A DNA stretch of 64,000 nucleotides from Rhynchopus sp. YZ270_cl-10 (Eukaryota > Euglenozoa > Diplonemea > Diplonemida > Diplonemidae). This document shows, piece after piece, positions 11,176 through 21,543 of the stretch. A program made the position numbers and the translations under genes. Location of the stretch: assembly GCA_964035575.1 (NCBI GenBank), contig OZ037854.1, forward strand, positions 372,001-436,000. The letters run 5' to 3'. Numbering within the stretch: position 1 is the first letter of the stretch; every line of letters starts with the position of its first letter. The notes beneath the pieces are model-generated. The model did not search any database. It was not told the DNA's origin and saw only the letters and a program-made list of their open reading frames with translations.

Positions 11176-12291
11176 ATGCAGTCTGCGGTACAGCGGCGTG
11201 TCCCTTCAGCTCTGTGTTGTGGGGTGCAGAGGAGGGGATTTTTGCACCTGCTTCTGATGAAGAAGAAGCCGTTGACACCAGCCATGCAGAACCCGTATGT
11301 GGACATGCCGGAGTGGCAGAAGTACCTGCGGGAGAAGCAGGCCGAGATGCCGCAGTACCACAAGGATCTGTTGGATGAGATTGAGCCGAACAAACAGCGT
11401 CGTGGTGCCAAGGTTGAGATGTTCGTATTAATAGCCCTCATCACCATGGTGTGGTGGTTCGCACGGCTCATGTATCTTCGTATCAGAACCTCTCAAGACA
11501 CAGTCATGAAGGACATGGACGCCTTCAGCAAACTCCACAACAAGCTTCTCCTCGGCGATGAATTCCTCATCCGCACAATGGTTTCACAGATCGACAGTAT
11601 AAGGGCAGTGCCAGAGTATGGATTTTTTTTATAGAACACTATCTAAAATATACCAAAATTCGCCTAGTTGACTGCAGGGGGTCGGTTTAGGAAGTGTCTA
11701 TTTTTTTTCTGGGGAATCGTATTCCAAACCGAGGCTATCATCATACAGCCCTGGCAGCTCCTCTTTGATACCATTGTGATGCGCGACTCTGAGTTGTTGA
11801 GCTTCCTCTTCTCTGATGCAAATACTCTGAGCGTGACACACTTCTGTTACAAACCAATTCAAACGGATTCGTCTAGGAGAGTGTAATTTTCATCAGATTC
11901 ATATTCCTTTATGAATCAAACGTAAACAGTGTTTCTCCTCTCATACGCAAACTTATGTGGAGAGGTTGGGAAACACGTTTCCTATTTCATCATGAACAAT
12001 ACTGAATCTTTTTTTTTATCTATCTTAGACCCCTTACCCCCATCTTTTTCCACCCACCACCTCTACAGGAAAGACAGAAATGCGCAATTCTCCGCACGGT
12101 TCGAAGGCCTGTTGTGAGTGGGGGCAGGGCTGATGGGTGGGTTGGGGTTGGGGTTAGGGGGTACTGTCACTAACCTGAATGAAAGCACCTTCCGCAGGGA
12201 TATGCATTTTCTGCAGCAGTGCCCGGCTCCCATAATGGGTGGAGGGAAATTGCGTATATCAGATGCACCTCCCGCCATACTATTAAGGTGA
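11176..12291 (+). CDS. Small membrane protein, spliced, unknown function
   Basis: Probable exons: 11176-11615, 11691 to about 11870 (3' end uncertain), 12069-12113 and 12198-12291. Exon 1 encodes 146 residues with an Arg-rich, acid-free N-terminus (MQSAVQRRVPSALCCGVQRR) that looks like a mitochondrial presequence, then a hydrophobic segment near residues 78-100 (FVLIALITMVWWF). Joining GTATGG at 11616 to the TTTAG at 11690 keeps the frame and adds a second hydrophobic run (CLFFFWGIVF). The last two exons join through GTGAGT/CCGCAG and end in a TGA supplied by an adjacent LINE-tail repeat. No family is recognised; a mitochondrial membrane protein is inference. The exon 2/3 junction is the weakest point. 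Confidence 0.5.
12134..12162 (+). repeat. Telomere-like G-rich run inside an intron
   Basis: GGGTTGGGGTTGGGGTTAGG lies in the short last intron of the membrane-protein gene. It could form a G-quadruplex in the transcript. It is too short to call an interstitial telomere. Confidence 0.45.
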
Positions 12292-12329
12292 CCAAGCAGA
12301 GAGGTTCAGGCTCATTGTACCTTTCTTTT
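12285..12329 (+). repeat. LINE-tail repeat supplying a stop codon
   Basis: AAGGTGACCAAGCAGAGAGG with TTCAGGCTCATTGTAC. The TGA inside GGTGAC at its start is the predicted stop of the preceding gene. Confidence 0.6.
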
Positions 12330-12563
12330 GTTTATTATATCCGTCCTTCTTTTTTCACTCTTTCCAAAAGAACGAACCCCATTTTAGACAAAGCATGTCT
12401 CCTTCATTGCACAATATGTGCACATCCCCCCTTTTTTTCTAACCCTGCGTTAAGGCGAGGGTTACACAAAAAAAGACAACAAAAAACGAAAATAAAACTC
12501 CTTTCCTTTCTCCTCCGCTCTCTCCTCTCCCCATACGCACCCTTCTTTTCCAGACCTTTTCAA

Positions 12564-14744
12564 ATGTGTGCCTCTGAACGTGACGAGCTAAGTCACCTCG
12601 AAGGTGAGGTTTATCTTGACTATGCAGGAGCAGGGGTTTATTGCCAAAGCCAGGTTCGTGCATTGGCGCAGGATTTGACACAAGGGGGGCTTGGCAATCC
12701 ACACAGCAAAAACCGCGGTGGGGAACGTTCTCGCGAGCGGATAGAACTGTTAAGAGAGGAGCTACGAACGCATTTCAATGCAGAAAACTACCATGTAGTG
12801 CTTACCAGCGGGGCAACCGGGGCGCTGCGGATGGTTGCGCACAACTTTAACTTTACCTCAGACTCCTCTTACACCGTCCTCGAACACAACCACAACTCCG
12901 TTCTCGGCATCCGCAACTGCTGCCTCGCGAAGGGTGGTCGCTATGCTGCTGTCCCCCTCTCCAGCTTTCCTCCGAAGGTGAACGCATCCTCTTTGGTGGC
13001 TGCACCGTTGGTCTGCAACTATTCGGGGTTGGTGGTCCCATTGAAATGGTGCCGTGCAGTGCGTGAAGGAGGAGGTGCCTCGCTGGTAGACGCAGCCGGC
13101 GCCTTTGGAAAAAAAACTGTAGATTTAAGCGATATAGATACCCAACCCGACTTCCTCGTTGGGTCCTTTTACAAAGCCTTTGGTCTTCCAACCGGAATGG
13201 GGTTTCTTTTGATCCGCAAAAACAGTGAACGTCTTTTCCATCCAACATACTTCGGTGGAGGTACCCTCCTTGGCGCCTCCGCAACCGAAGCCTGGGAGGA
13301 ACGGGCCCAAGATGTACCCCAATCTCTTGAAGACGGCACAATATCATTTCTTGATATAGGCGCTGCGCTGTATGGACTTAACCTTCTCAAAAAAATGTCC
13401 CTTTGCACAATAGAAACGCGGTTAAAGAGACTGACGGAGACCTTGGTTGAAGGGCTTCGTGCATTGCAACATGGTAATGGGGTGCCACTTTGTAAGATCC
13501 ATGGGCACGATGGGGTGGATGAGTATATAGGTATAGTAGCGTTTACTATGCAAGAGCGGGATGGAACACCGATAGGGTACAATGCTGCAGTCGAAGTCGC
13601 AAATGCGCATAAAATCCATATTCGTGGTGGTTGTTTTTGCAATCCCGGTGCCTGCCATAAATACCTCAATTTGACGACCGAAGATGCAAAATCACATCGT
13701 TCTGCTGGTCACGTCTGTGGCGATTCCATGGACATAGTAAACGGACAGCACACCGGAGCCATCCGAGCCAGTGTAGGTCTCTATACAACGGACCGTGATA
13801 TCGCCTCTCTCATTTCTTGTCTAAAATCGTCCTTCATAACAGACGGTGCCACCTATGTGAGGACTGCCCCCACCCCGGGTAGAATTAAATCGATTACGGT
13901 GTACCCTTTGAAGGGGGCGAAGGGGATTGAGGTGGAGAGCTGGGCGGTGTGTGGTATGGGGTTGGTGTTGGACAGACAGTGGTGTCTGATGAAGAAGAAC
14001 ACAAAGCTGCCGTTGTCGCGCAAGCATATCCCTGCAATAGGCGACCTTCAACCGGAGTTTGATTTTGAAAAAAAATGCCTCAGATTGATTCACACCCCGT
14101 CAAATAGTTGCCAAGACATCTCATTCTTCGAAAAAAAAGACTGCGGAACAGACAGAAAACTCTATGTTCGAGGCAGAACCTGCTCTGTCTCCCAACTCTC
14201 AACAGACATCGTAGATGAATGGCTCAGCCGTGTCCTCGAAACCCCGAATGTACAGCTCTGTGCGCGGAAGGATGGCGATAAGAGTTTGTCAAATACGTCC
14301 GCGTTTTTAGTGGTTAATGAAGCGTCGGTTGCGGCATTGTCTTCTCGGGTGGGGATGGATCTGGAGGCGTCCATCTTTCGGGGGAATATTTTGGTTTCTG
14401 GGCGAGATGAATGGGAGGAGGACACTTGGGAAGAGGTTTCGGTGGGTGATGTGTCATTACTGGATATTGCTCCATGTGTACGGTGCACTCAAATCAACGT
14501 CACACCCACAGCGCCCTACCAGCAACACACCCAGGACGAACCACTCCGCACCCTCATGCACATCCGACGCAAAGGTGGGCAAGCTCTCTTCGGTGTAGGC
14601 GCCTCCCTGCAACACCCACAGCACACTGCAAACGACGCCATGCACGCCCTCGCAACCACCACCATCCAAGCCACCCCCACCACCCTCCAACTCCCTGAAT
14701 ATCAGCAGATTCGCGTTGGTGATCCTTTCTCTATATCAACATAA
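12564..14744 (+). CDS. MOCOS: Molybdenum cofactor sulfurase (MOCOS)
   Basis: Adds the terminal sulfido ligand to the molybdenum cofactor of xanthine dehydrogenase/aldehyde oxidase-type enzymes, using L-cysteine and PLP. About 726 residues from the ATG at 12564, chosen because the family N-terminus (EVYLDYAGAGVY) follows within 15 residues and a TTCTTTTCCAG acceptor-like tract lies 11 bases upstream. The N-terminal half is a class V aminotransferase fold: GNPHS near residue 50, a TSGATGALR loop, the PLP lysine in FYKAFGLPTG (K204) and the conserved cysteine motif RGGCFCNPG near 355. The C-terminal half carries the MOSC N-terminal barrel (ITVYPLKGAKG near 445) and the MOSC domain (FRGNILVSG, ending PCVRCTQ). 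No introns are visible. Length and domain order match eukaryotic MOCOS, so the call is secure. Confidence 0.95.
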   Translation: MCASERDELSHLEGEVYLDYAGAGVYCQSQVRALAQDLTQGGLGNPHSKNRGGERSRERIELLREELRTHFNAENYHVVLTSGATGALRMVAHNFNFTSDSSYTVLEHNHNSVLGIRNCCLAKGGRYAAVPLSSFPPKVNASSLVAAPLVCNYSGLVVPLKWCRAVREGGGASLVDAAGAFGKKTVDLSDIDTQPDFLVGSFYKAFGLPTGMGFLLIRKNSERLFHPTYFGGGTLLGASATEAWEERAQDVPQSLEDGTISFLDIGAALYGLNLLKKMSLCTIETRLKRLTETLVEGLRALQHGNGVPLCKIHGHDGVDEYIGIVAFTMQERDGTPIGYNAAVEVANAHKIHIRGGCFCNPGACHKYLNLTTEDAKSHRSAGHVCGDSMDIVNGQHTGAIRASVGLYTTDRDIASLISCLKSSFITDGATYVRTAPTPGRIKSITVYPLKGAKGIEVESWAVCGMGLVLDRQWCLMKKNTKLPLSRKHIPAIGDLQPEFDFEKKCLRLIHTPSNSCQDISFFEKKDCGTDRKLYVRGRTCSVSQLSTDIVDEWLSRVLETPNVQLCARKDGDKSLSNTSAFLVVNEASVAALSSRVGMDLEASIFRGNILVSGRDEWEEDTWEEVSVGDVSLLDIAPCVRCTQINVTPTAPYQQHTQDEPLRTLMHIRRKGGQALFGVGASLQHPQHTANDAMHALATTTIQATPTTLQLPEYQQIRVGDPFSIST

Positions 14745-15239
14745 AAAAATAGGGTTAAAAATGAGAGAATGGGGATATTTGACATAGGGATGGATGTGGA
14801 GAGAATATACCGTTGTCTATCAATCTCTAGGGAGATCTTTTCAAGGGTGAAGCAATGAGAGAAGAGGGTTCAGCTTAAGATGATTATTTCCTTCAGAGGG
14901 GAGGGATTAGGATTATATTGCAAAGCCCTTTTTTTTTGATAAAACAACTTGTTGTCAATTCTAAAAAGATTGGAGGCAGCGAAACAAAACGGATTGAAAA
15001 AACAGAAGCTTGCTTGTTTTCTTTGAGTACTCAATTAACCACAACAACCGTACTTCAGTTTAACACATTTTTTCACCTTTTTGTTTTCCCGGCTTTGAGC
15101 GCACAAACAAAAGACCCGATCTTTTTTTTCTCTTCCTTTGTATGAAACAATCTTCCTTGGTGTGGGAAAAAGGGGGGTGTGGGAAGGGGGGGGTGGAATT
15201 ATACACTATATCCGTAGCACATTTAGGTGTGTGTTTTTT

Positions 15240-15300
15240 GGTCAGTGCCTGCGTCCCAGAGGCGTTTGTACTATCAGCTTCACTTTTTGTTTGAAAGCCA
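15240..15300 (+). repeat. SINE-core module
   Basis: GTCAGTGCCTGCGTCCCAGA, then GGCGTTTGTACTATCAGCTT. The same order is seen at 25720, 30403 and 61231. Confidence 0.6.
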
Positions 15301-16388
15301 TGGGACGGAAGTTCCTAAGAGTGGAATGATTGTCCACGCGATGTATGTGTGCACGAGAGAATGCACAATTCACTCTTTCACGTTTTTTTTTCTATAGTTT
15401 TCTTTCAAAAAATAAATATTGTCGTGATCATTTTATATGAAATGCCAATGGTAGGAGAGAGGTGTCTTCTGTTTTCTCAGCGTGATTTTTTCTTTTTTTT
15501 TCATTCTTTTTTGATTGTCAACAAATCTGTGTCCTGTGGCTCCTGTGTGTGTGTGTGTTTGATAACGGGTTTAGAGTGGGTAACGCCTGAACGGAGTATG
15601 GCCCACTTGTGTGTGTGTGTGTGTTTAATTTTTTTTTCAACTCAATCAAAATCCGAGTTGTAAGTTTTGTGCAGCGTAATGTCATGGCGTTGGCTGTGAG
15701 TCAAACATCTTACATCAAGACCTGTGCTCTATCAACGATGGTAATGGCACCCTGTGAGTAGGTTCCTTCATTGGTGCCGAAAGCGTCTACGCGTATACCA
15801 TGCGACGTCTCAAGCCATATATGCCCTATCAACGATCGTTAACGAAGCATAGCAAAAGGAAGCGGTTCTGTTTCAGAACACATTACCCACATCCACCGCA
15901 AAGGTCTCTGTGCAGTTATCAGCTTCACTTTTGGGGTCAAAAAGCAATATTTCCCCCTTTTTTTTTCCTTTGTCTCAATTTCTCAAAAAAGGTGAAACAA
16001 TTGAGAAGGATTTTGAGGGAATGTTCTAGTACGCTAAGTAGCTCCTCTCTCTCTCCTAACTCATACGTGTGTGTGTGCCATGTGTTTCTTACACCTTCTA
16101 CCTACACCCCCTCTCACGGTGGCTGCATATTGCATATTCTCGATGTATTTCTAGGTGTATTTTCTGGGGAAAAAAAACACATCAAAAAAAATGCACAGTA
16201 CAGCCACTATGACCCCCTTCCCAATTTATCGAGTGATATCTTCCCCTCTTTTTTTGATGCTTGAAGCAACACACACACAACCCCCTTTGTTTCCCCCTCT
16301 GTGGTTGGCAGATCAAAATAGAACCCTTTTTTTCCTTTTGTATCTCTCCTCATACACATAACTCTCCTCATTGTCTATAACCATTTAT

Positions 16389-16443
16389 GGTGTGGCTGAA
16401 AGGGGGTGCTACTTTCTGCTATTTTGGGGTCGTCAGCCACACC
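16389..16443. repeat. Micro fold-back element, copy 1
   Basis: Perfect 11-bp inverted arms GGTGTGGCTGA / TCAGCCACACC enclose two 10-base TGCTAYTTTB units and GGGGTCG. The flanks (ATTTAT left, AATTTAA right) hint at a target duplication. A second copy is at 34531-34595. Confidence 0.65.
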
Positions 16444-16548
16444 AATTTAAATTTTTTTTGTAACTCTCCTCAAAAAAAATCTCAACTTTCAGGGAAAGGG
16501 TTTGCGGAGGGGCTTTTCTTCTAATCAATTTTTGAAGGGAAAAAAAAA

Positions 16549-19500
16549 ATGCAACCGCCCCTTTCCCGTACCGCTAGGAGGTTGATTAGTGGTATTGTGT
16601 CTTCAAAATTTCAGATTATTGATGAAATTGTAGAGCCCTCCGACACTCCTGAGGTGCCCCCCCCTGCTACCCCTTCTCTTCTCGCACGCCTGGAATATGA
16701 GAAGAAGCACGGCCTCCAAGGACACACCGAAGACATCACCGATCTTGACGTTCCAACCAAATGGGGAGAAACGCAAACCCCGGCGGAAATTGCGACGAAA
16801 CGTTCTCAATTGGAGGGCTTGTTTCCTCCTAAGGAGGGGTTTCGGGTGACGGAGGGGTATTCCTACGCATTGGATGGGTATACCCCTGAGGTGATGAAGG
16901 ATAAAGCGGAGCTGGCTGAACGGGTTGGGTTGCTTCCGAGGCATGGAATGTTTAGTGCATGGAGTCAGGAGCAAATGGATGAGGCGGAGAAGGCCAGCTT
17001 CAGTATGACCCCGGAGGGTGCGCTCGCCTTCCGTGCGGATGTCGAAAGGGTGCAGAATATTGTAGGATTGACGAAAAAAGAGGCAGTTCATTGGGTTGAA
17101 GCAGGCAACCCTACTACCCCCGCCGAATTCGCAAGAGAACGTGATATTCAAGAACTAAAAGAGGACATCACAAATTCGCCGTACAAAGGGGCGCTGCGGG
17201 ATGGGATTGCAGGGGATATGGAGAAGGTCGTGACGTTGCTGAAGCAGGAGGGGTTGATTAACGCGGCAGGGGACAGCTCTGACCCTGAGCACCTTGCGGC
17301 CCGACGGGAGCTGCTCCAACAAAACGAGCCCGCATCACAACACACACCCCTTGATTGGTCGGTTCCCACCACTGCCGAACCCACCTCCGAGATGGATCTT
17401 CTGTTCGAAATGGAAGAAGACGAAGAAAACTCTTTAACAACATCAGTGGAGGGTACACTAGCCACACCGAACACTATGGTAAAGCATTTAGAAGCAGAAG
17501 AAGCTTCACTCGCCAAGCAAAGAGAAGGGTTACGGGAACAAAACCTGAAGGCCCTCAAAACACCGAGACCAATCAGCGAGACAATCCCTGGAGGGTCACA
17601 CTCCGCCTCTATGGCACAGATGTTAATAAAACAGCAGCTGCACACACAGGACCCACTTATGGAGGACAAACTGTACGATGATATTTCTAAGGCCCGTGGT
17701 CACTCTATTGCTTCTGTCCCACAGCACGATACGGTGCGGCTCGTTCAATGGGTGTACGATACTGTTAGTAAGGTGCAGGCAGAGATTGTGGTGCATGTTG
17801 TGGAAGCGCGGGTGGGTGCAGTGCAGAACGCGTTGGATGGATTGTCGACTCTCGCAAAGACATTGCTGAAGGGAGAGCCGTCGCTGTTCTCTACAGAAGG
17901 TGTGCATGAATGGCATGCACACTGCATGAAACTGTTTCTGAAGAACCGGGTTGACAGCGTAGCCGCAAGCATGGTTGATGAATATAAATTTGGAGATGAA
18001 TCGCAACGACGCTTTCGGCGGTCTGTAGTGACACATGATGCAACAAAGCTCGAAAAACTCACCTCCGCGATGGGAAAACGCTTTTTCAACGATTTCTGGA
18101 TGGCCGCACAACGTGGCACCGCACACAACACCTATCTACGACTTTTTTATGAAACCCTCAAGGCACGTCAGGATGCTGCAGAAACCCCGCAGATCTCTCT
18201 TACACTTTCTCTTCGAGAGAGTACCCACCTTCGTCGTATATTTGATGCTTTTACTGAGGCGATTACTACTGCAACCCGAGCACTTCGTGATGCAGAGGCT
18301 ACAAACAACCTTACAACCCTTGAAGACGTTGTGGACACTGCATTTACCAGATTATTGCGTTTGAAGGAGAAGCACAGTACTGCCGGGGAAGTACCGTTGG
18401 GCACTGCACAGTCTTTGTGCACTGCGTTGGAGACGTATGGGCAGGGGTCTCTTGCGTTTTCATACTCAGCGTGTCTTGCACGCTATGCGGAGATAAACGG
18501 TGATGCAAAGAGTCTAGAAGACGCTGCCTCCATGCGCACCGACGCACTCCACAACATCAAAACCGGGCAAAGCGCTACCCTCTCCCACGGCCTCCGTCTG
18601 ATCAACCCCCTTCGCCATGAACACTATGTACTCCCTTCTGGAGGTGATGACGGGAGTGGTCTCCTCTCTACAGGCGACATCACCACTGCGGAAACATTCT
18701 TCAAATCGAAGCACAGCGGGTTGACACATGATAAACGCGATTACATTGCGTTTTTACTCCGCAATTTTGAGTTTCGTCGTGCTGATGAAGCGACCGTCAT
18801 GATGATGCGAACTCTCGATAAAGCGAAGGGCGCTGTTATCAAAGAATGGCCGTCACATTCTATGGTCCACCGCGCCGCACTATGGCACCGTTATATGCAT
18901 TATTTGAACTGCCATTTACACCGTTTATGGACTCCATACCACACCTACCCACGCGCCGCGCTGCTCCTACAACATACAGCACGAAGCGCAGAACACCACT
19001 ACACACAAGGCATAGAACAACTCCACCTCTCTGGTGCAACCTCAGGGATCACCCTCATGACATCCCTCCATGCGCACGAAACCTTCCGTCTCCTTTATGA
19101 ACACCCAAACACCTCCCCCGCCACCTTCCTCCCCCCCCTTCGCACCTCCGAGGAACTACAAATCTCCCTCAAATCACTTCAAGAAAACGCATTGCAACTT
19201 CTCGAGGAAAGCGATGACGGCTGCCTCGATGATGATTCCTGGGTAGGTCAGGGAAGCGGCGTCAGATGGTACATCATTGTCCTCGCAGACTACTGCGAAC
19301 GAGGCATCATCGAAGACGCGCTATGCACCAATGGAAGCACAGGAGACTCTACCCTCTGGCAAAGCTACTACACCAGGTTACAGAGTATTGTCCACGACGC
19401 TGCAGAAGGGGCTGAACAGGCGTACCTTAAGGGGCGTATGGCCCTTCTCATGCATCGCAGACCATACAACACAACAGAAGAATCAGCAGCGTTCCTGGCA

Positions 19501-19812
19501 GAAGCAACAGAGATGGCAGTGGAGTATGTTCAATGGATGGTCCTTCGTGCGGATAAGCGGTTTTGGTTGGAACAACGTTCTCTCTGGTTGCATGTGTACG
19601 CTCTTGCAGCGTGGGGTACCATCTCGGCAGGAAGAACCCCAGAAGAGTGGATAGAAGATACTAATCTAGACAGCATGCGATACGAAGATGCAGGCAGCGT
19701 GCGGCGTTTTGAAGTATGGGTGGATGAGATGGAGCGGAGCAAGGTCGACATCAAGGAAAAGGCAAAAGAGACATCGGTGTTGTACGGCAGTGCGAAGGTG
19801 TACCTTCGTTAG
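16549..19812 (+). CDS. Large protein of unknown function, probably mitochondrial
   Basis: Single uninterrupted frame of 1087 codons starting at the ATG after an A-run. The first 20 residues (MQPPLSRTARRLISGIVSSK) are rich in Arg, Ser and hydrophobics with no acid, as in a mitochondrial presequence. The following 150 residues are acidic and proline-containing. The remainder is mostly predicted alpha-helical and soluble, with many Leu/Ala/Glu segments, His/Tyr-rich patches in the C-terminal third (for example HRYMHYLNCHLHRLW) and no membrane span. I recognise no domain; repeated-helix architecture (TPR/PPR-like) is possible, but I could not find a repeat period. A mitochondrial ribosomal or RNA-processing factor is speculation. 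Its length and steady codon use make it a real gene. Confidence 0.8.
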   Translation: MQPPLSRTARRLISGIVSSKFQIIDEIVEPSDTPEVPPPATPSLLARLEYEKKHGLQGHTEDITDLDVPTKWGETQTPAEIATKRSQLEGLFPPKEGFRVTEGYSYALDGYTPEVMKDKAELAERVGLLPRHGMFSAWSQEQMDEAEKASFSMTPEGALAFRADVERVQNIVGLTKKEAVHWVEAGNPTTPAEFARERDIQELKEDITNSPYKGALRDGIAGDMEKVVTLLKQEGLINAAGDSSDPEHLAARRELLQQNEPASQHTPLDWSVPTTAEPTSEMDLLFEMEEDEENSLTTSVEGTLATPNTMVKHLEAEEASLAKQREGLREQNLKALKTPRPISETIPGGSHSASMAQMLIKQQLHTQDPLMEDKLYDDISKARGHSIASVPQHDTVRLVQWVYDTVSKVQAEIVVHVVEARVGAVQNALDGLSTLAKTLLKGEPSLFSTEGVHEWHAHCMKLFLKNRVDSVAASMVDEYKFGDESQRRFRRSVVTHDATKLEKLTSAMGKRFFNDFWMAAQRGTAHNTYLRLFYETLKARQDAAETPQISLTLSLRESTHLRRIFDAFTEAITTATRALRDAEATNNLTTLEDVVDTAFTRLLRLKEKHSTAGEVPLGTAQSLCTALETYGQGSLAFSYSACLARYAEINGDAKSLEDAASMRTDALHNIKTGQSATLSHGLRLINPLRHEHYVLPSGGDDGSGLLSTGDITTAETFFKSKHSGLTHDKRDYIAFLLRNFEFRRADEATVMMMRTLDKAKGAVIKEWPSHSMVHRAALWHRYMHYLNCHLHRLWTPYHTYPRAALLLQHTARSAEHHYTQGIEQLHLSGATSGITLMTSLHAHETFRLLYEHPNTSPATFLPPLRTSEELQISLKSLQENALQLLEESDDGCLDDDSWVGQGSGVRWYIIVLADYCERGIIEDALCTNGSTGDSTLWQSYYTRLQSIVHDAAEGAEQAYLKGRMALLMHRRPYNTTEESAAFLAEATEMAVEYVQWMVLRADKRFWLEQRSLWLHVYALAAWGTISAGRTPEEWIEDTNLDSMRYEDAGSVRRFEVWVDEMERSKVDIKEKAKETSVLYGSAKVYLR

Positions 19813-20136
19813 GGGGGAGTGGGGAGGGGGGAGGAGGTTACAACTGATGTTGAGAAGTTAGGGGGTCTAGAGCTTTGAGTGGAAAAAAAAAAGTGGGTAT
19901 ATTTTTTGTAAAAGTGAGATTTTTTTTGCTATTGAGCGTGATGTGGCATTTGGCTGGTTATAGTGCAATTAGCGGTTGACTCAGGAGGAAACCCTGGGTT
20001 GAGTGATGGGGTGCTGTAGATGGGTGTGACCTGAATGTTGGTCTGGCAACCCCCTTCCCACAATGAACCTCTCTAATCTCTCTAACCACACCACACCACA
20101 CCACACAGCATCACTCACACAACACCACCTACCAAC
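19813..20136. promoter_or_regulatory. Upstream region of eIF5A copy 1
   Basis: Short spacer. About 20018-20136 is nearly repeated at 26366-26487 ahead of copy 3 and includes GATGGGTGTGACCTGAATGT and a CACACCACACC run ending CACAG. It likely holds the promoter or splice-acceptor region and the 5'UTR of the gene. Confidence 0.45.
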
Positions 20137-20604
20137 ATGTCTGACACAGAGTTCCACTCCGCCGACGCCGGGTCCTCCGCGACCTACCCCATCCAGGCCG
20201 GATCTCTGAAGAAGGGAATGCACTGCGTGATCCGTGACCGCCCCTGCAAGATCATTGAGTACTCGACCTCCAAGACCGGAAAGCACGGTCACGCCAAGGC
20301 GCACATTGTTGCGCTTGACATCTTCACCTCGAAGAAGCTTGAGGAGATCTGCCCGACCTCGCACAACATGTCCGCGCCCAACGTTGGCCGTGCTGAGTAC
20401 TCCCTCCTTGACATCTCTGGAGAGGGTGAGCTTTCCCTCCTTGACGACCAGAACGAGACCAAGGACGACCTGAACCTCCCCAACGACCAGGACCTCGCGA
20501 AGAAGATCAAGGAGGACTTCGAGTCCGGCAAGGACCTGCTCATCACCGTTGTGTCCGCCATGGGTGAGGAGTGCGTCATGTCCTCCAAGGAAGCCACCAA
20601 GTAA
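20137..20604 (+). CDS. eIF5A: Translation initiation factor 5A, copy 1
   Basis: Hypusine-containing factor that binds the ribosomal E site and promotes peptide-bond formation at difficult sequences. It has 155 residues, as usual for the family. The hypusine loop STSKTGKHGHAK is intact, with the modified lysine expected at K49, followed by DIFTSKKLEEICPTSHNM in the KOW-like domain and then the OB-fold domain. The second and third positions are strongly C/G-biased, as in highly expressed genes, unlike the AT-rich flanks. It differs from copies 2 and 3 by one synonymous base (CGC rather than CGT at the codon beginning 20239). Homology with the other copies ends immediately after the stop codon. 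Confidence 0.97.
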   Translation: MSDTEFHSADAGSSATYPIQAGSLKKGMHCVIRDRPCKIIEYSTSKTGKHGHAKAHIVALDIFTSKKLEEICPTSHNMSAPNVGRAEYSLLDISGEGELSLLDDQNETKDDLNLPNDQDLAKKIKEDFESGKDLLITVVSAMGEECVMSSKEATK

Positions 20605-21015
20605 GCACTGTGAGTGTTCGTACATCACCCCTCGTCTGCGCAGCGCAGCGTGAAAGTTTCGTTGGTAACTGGGGGATATTCCCCACATCACGGGGGGAAC
20701 AATGAAAAATGATTAAAAAAAAGGTTTTTATTTTACTGTATGTTACACTCCGCTCTCCACACCGACGGCGAGTTAGTTCTATTGTCCAGAAACCATGAGG
20801 GTTTCACATACCGATTCCACATTCCTCTGCAAGGCACATTCGTCTTTCAGATGTCCCTCTCCCCCTTTAATCTACTGTGCACATATATTTTCCTTGATGC
20901 GATCGTGACCACTATGCTCTTTTTGCGACACATGGTGATCGGGGTCATCAGGTGACGTAGCTCCCCCTCCCCCTCCCCCCACACCTAAGGGCTATGTTCT
21001 GCGCAAGAATTACCC
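20605..21015. other. Spacer between eIF5A copies 1 and 2
   Basis: About 410 bases with no match to the sequence after copies 2 and 3, and no gene seen. It provides the 3'UTR of copy 1 and the upstream region of copy 2. The CACACCACACCACACAG block shared by all three genes begins near 21030. Confidence 0.5.
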
Positions 21016-21075
21016 TCACAAGGTACCTACCACACCACACCACACAGCATCACTCACACAACACCACCTACCAAC

Positions 21076-21543
21076 ATGTCTGACACAGAGTTCCACTCCG
21101 CCGACGCCGGGTCCTCCGCGACCTACCCCATCCAGGCCGGATCTCTGAAGAAGGGAATGCACTGCGTGATCCGTGACCGTCCCTGCAAGATCATTGAGTA
21201 CTCGACCTCCAAGACCGGAAAGCACGGTCACGCCAAGGCGCACATTGTTGCGCTTGACATCTTCACCTCGAAGAAGCTTGAGGAGATCTGCCCGACCTCG
21301 CACAACATGTCCGCGCCCAACGTTGGCCGTGCTGAGTACTCCCTCCTTGACATCTCTGGAGAGGGTGAGCTTTCCCTCCTTGACGACCAGAACGAGACCA
21401 AGGACGACCTGAACCTCCCCAACGACCAGGACCTCGCGAAGAAGATCAAGGAGGACTTCGAGTCCGGCAAGGACCTGCTCATCACCGTTGTGTCCGCCAT
21501 GGGTGAGGAGTGCGTCATGTCCTCCAAGGAAGCCACCAAGTAA
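21076..21543 (+). CDS. eIF5A: Translation initiation factor 5A, copy 2
   Basis: Encodes the same 155-residue protein as copies 1 and 3, with the hypusine loop intact. The shared region starts only about 45 bases before the ATG (ACACCACACCACACAGCATC) and stops at the TAAGC after the last codon. Sequence outside is unrelated to the other copies. This sharp edge suggests gene conversion or a duplication whose flanks have been replaced. Confidence 0.97.
   Translation: MSDTEFHSADAGSSATYPIQAGSLKKGMHCVIRDRPCKIIEYSTSKTGKHGHAKAHIVALDIFTSKKLEEICPTSHNMSAPNVGRAEYSLLDISGEGELSLLDDQNETKDDLNLPNDQDLAKKIKEDFESGKDLLITVVSAMGEECVMSSKEATK

Larger units (their letters stand above)
14745..16548. other. Spacer with SINE module and fold-back element
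   Basis: Long homopolymer-rich spacer with no gene seen. It contains a SINE-core copy (15240-15300), a GTGTGCACGAGAGA motif (15349), GT microsatellites (15545-15560, 15609-15624) and the micro-hairpin at 16389-16443. A CTTTCAG acceptor-like tract lies about 50 bases before the next start codon. Confidence 0.5.

Noticed and set aside
12134-12162. Interstitial telomere
   Set aside because: Only four imperfect units of mixed type inside an intron. A G-rich run is the simpler reading.
12219-12563. N-terminal extension of the Moco sulfurase
   Set aside because: It crosses the last exon of the preceding gene, a LINE tail and a splice-acceptor-like tract. The family N-terminus begins at the ATG at 12564.
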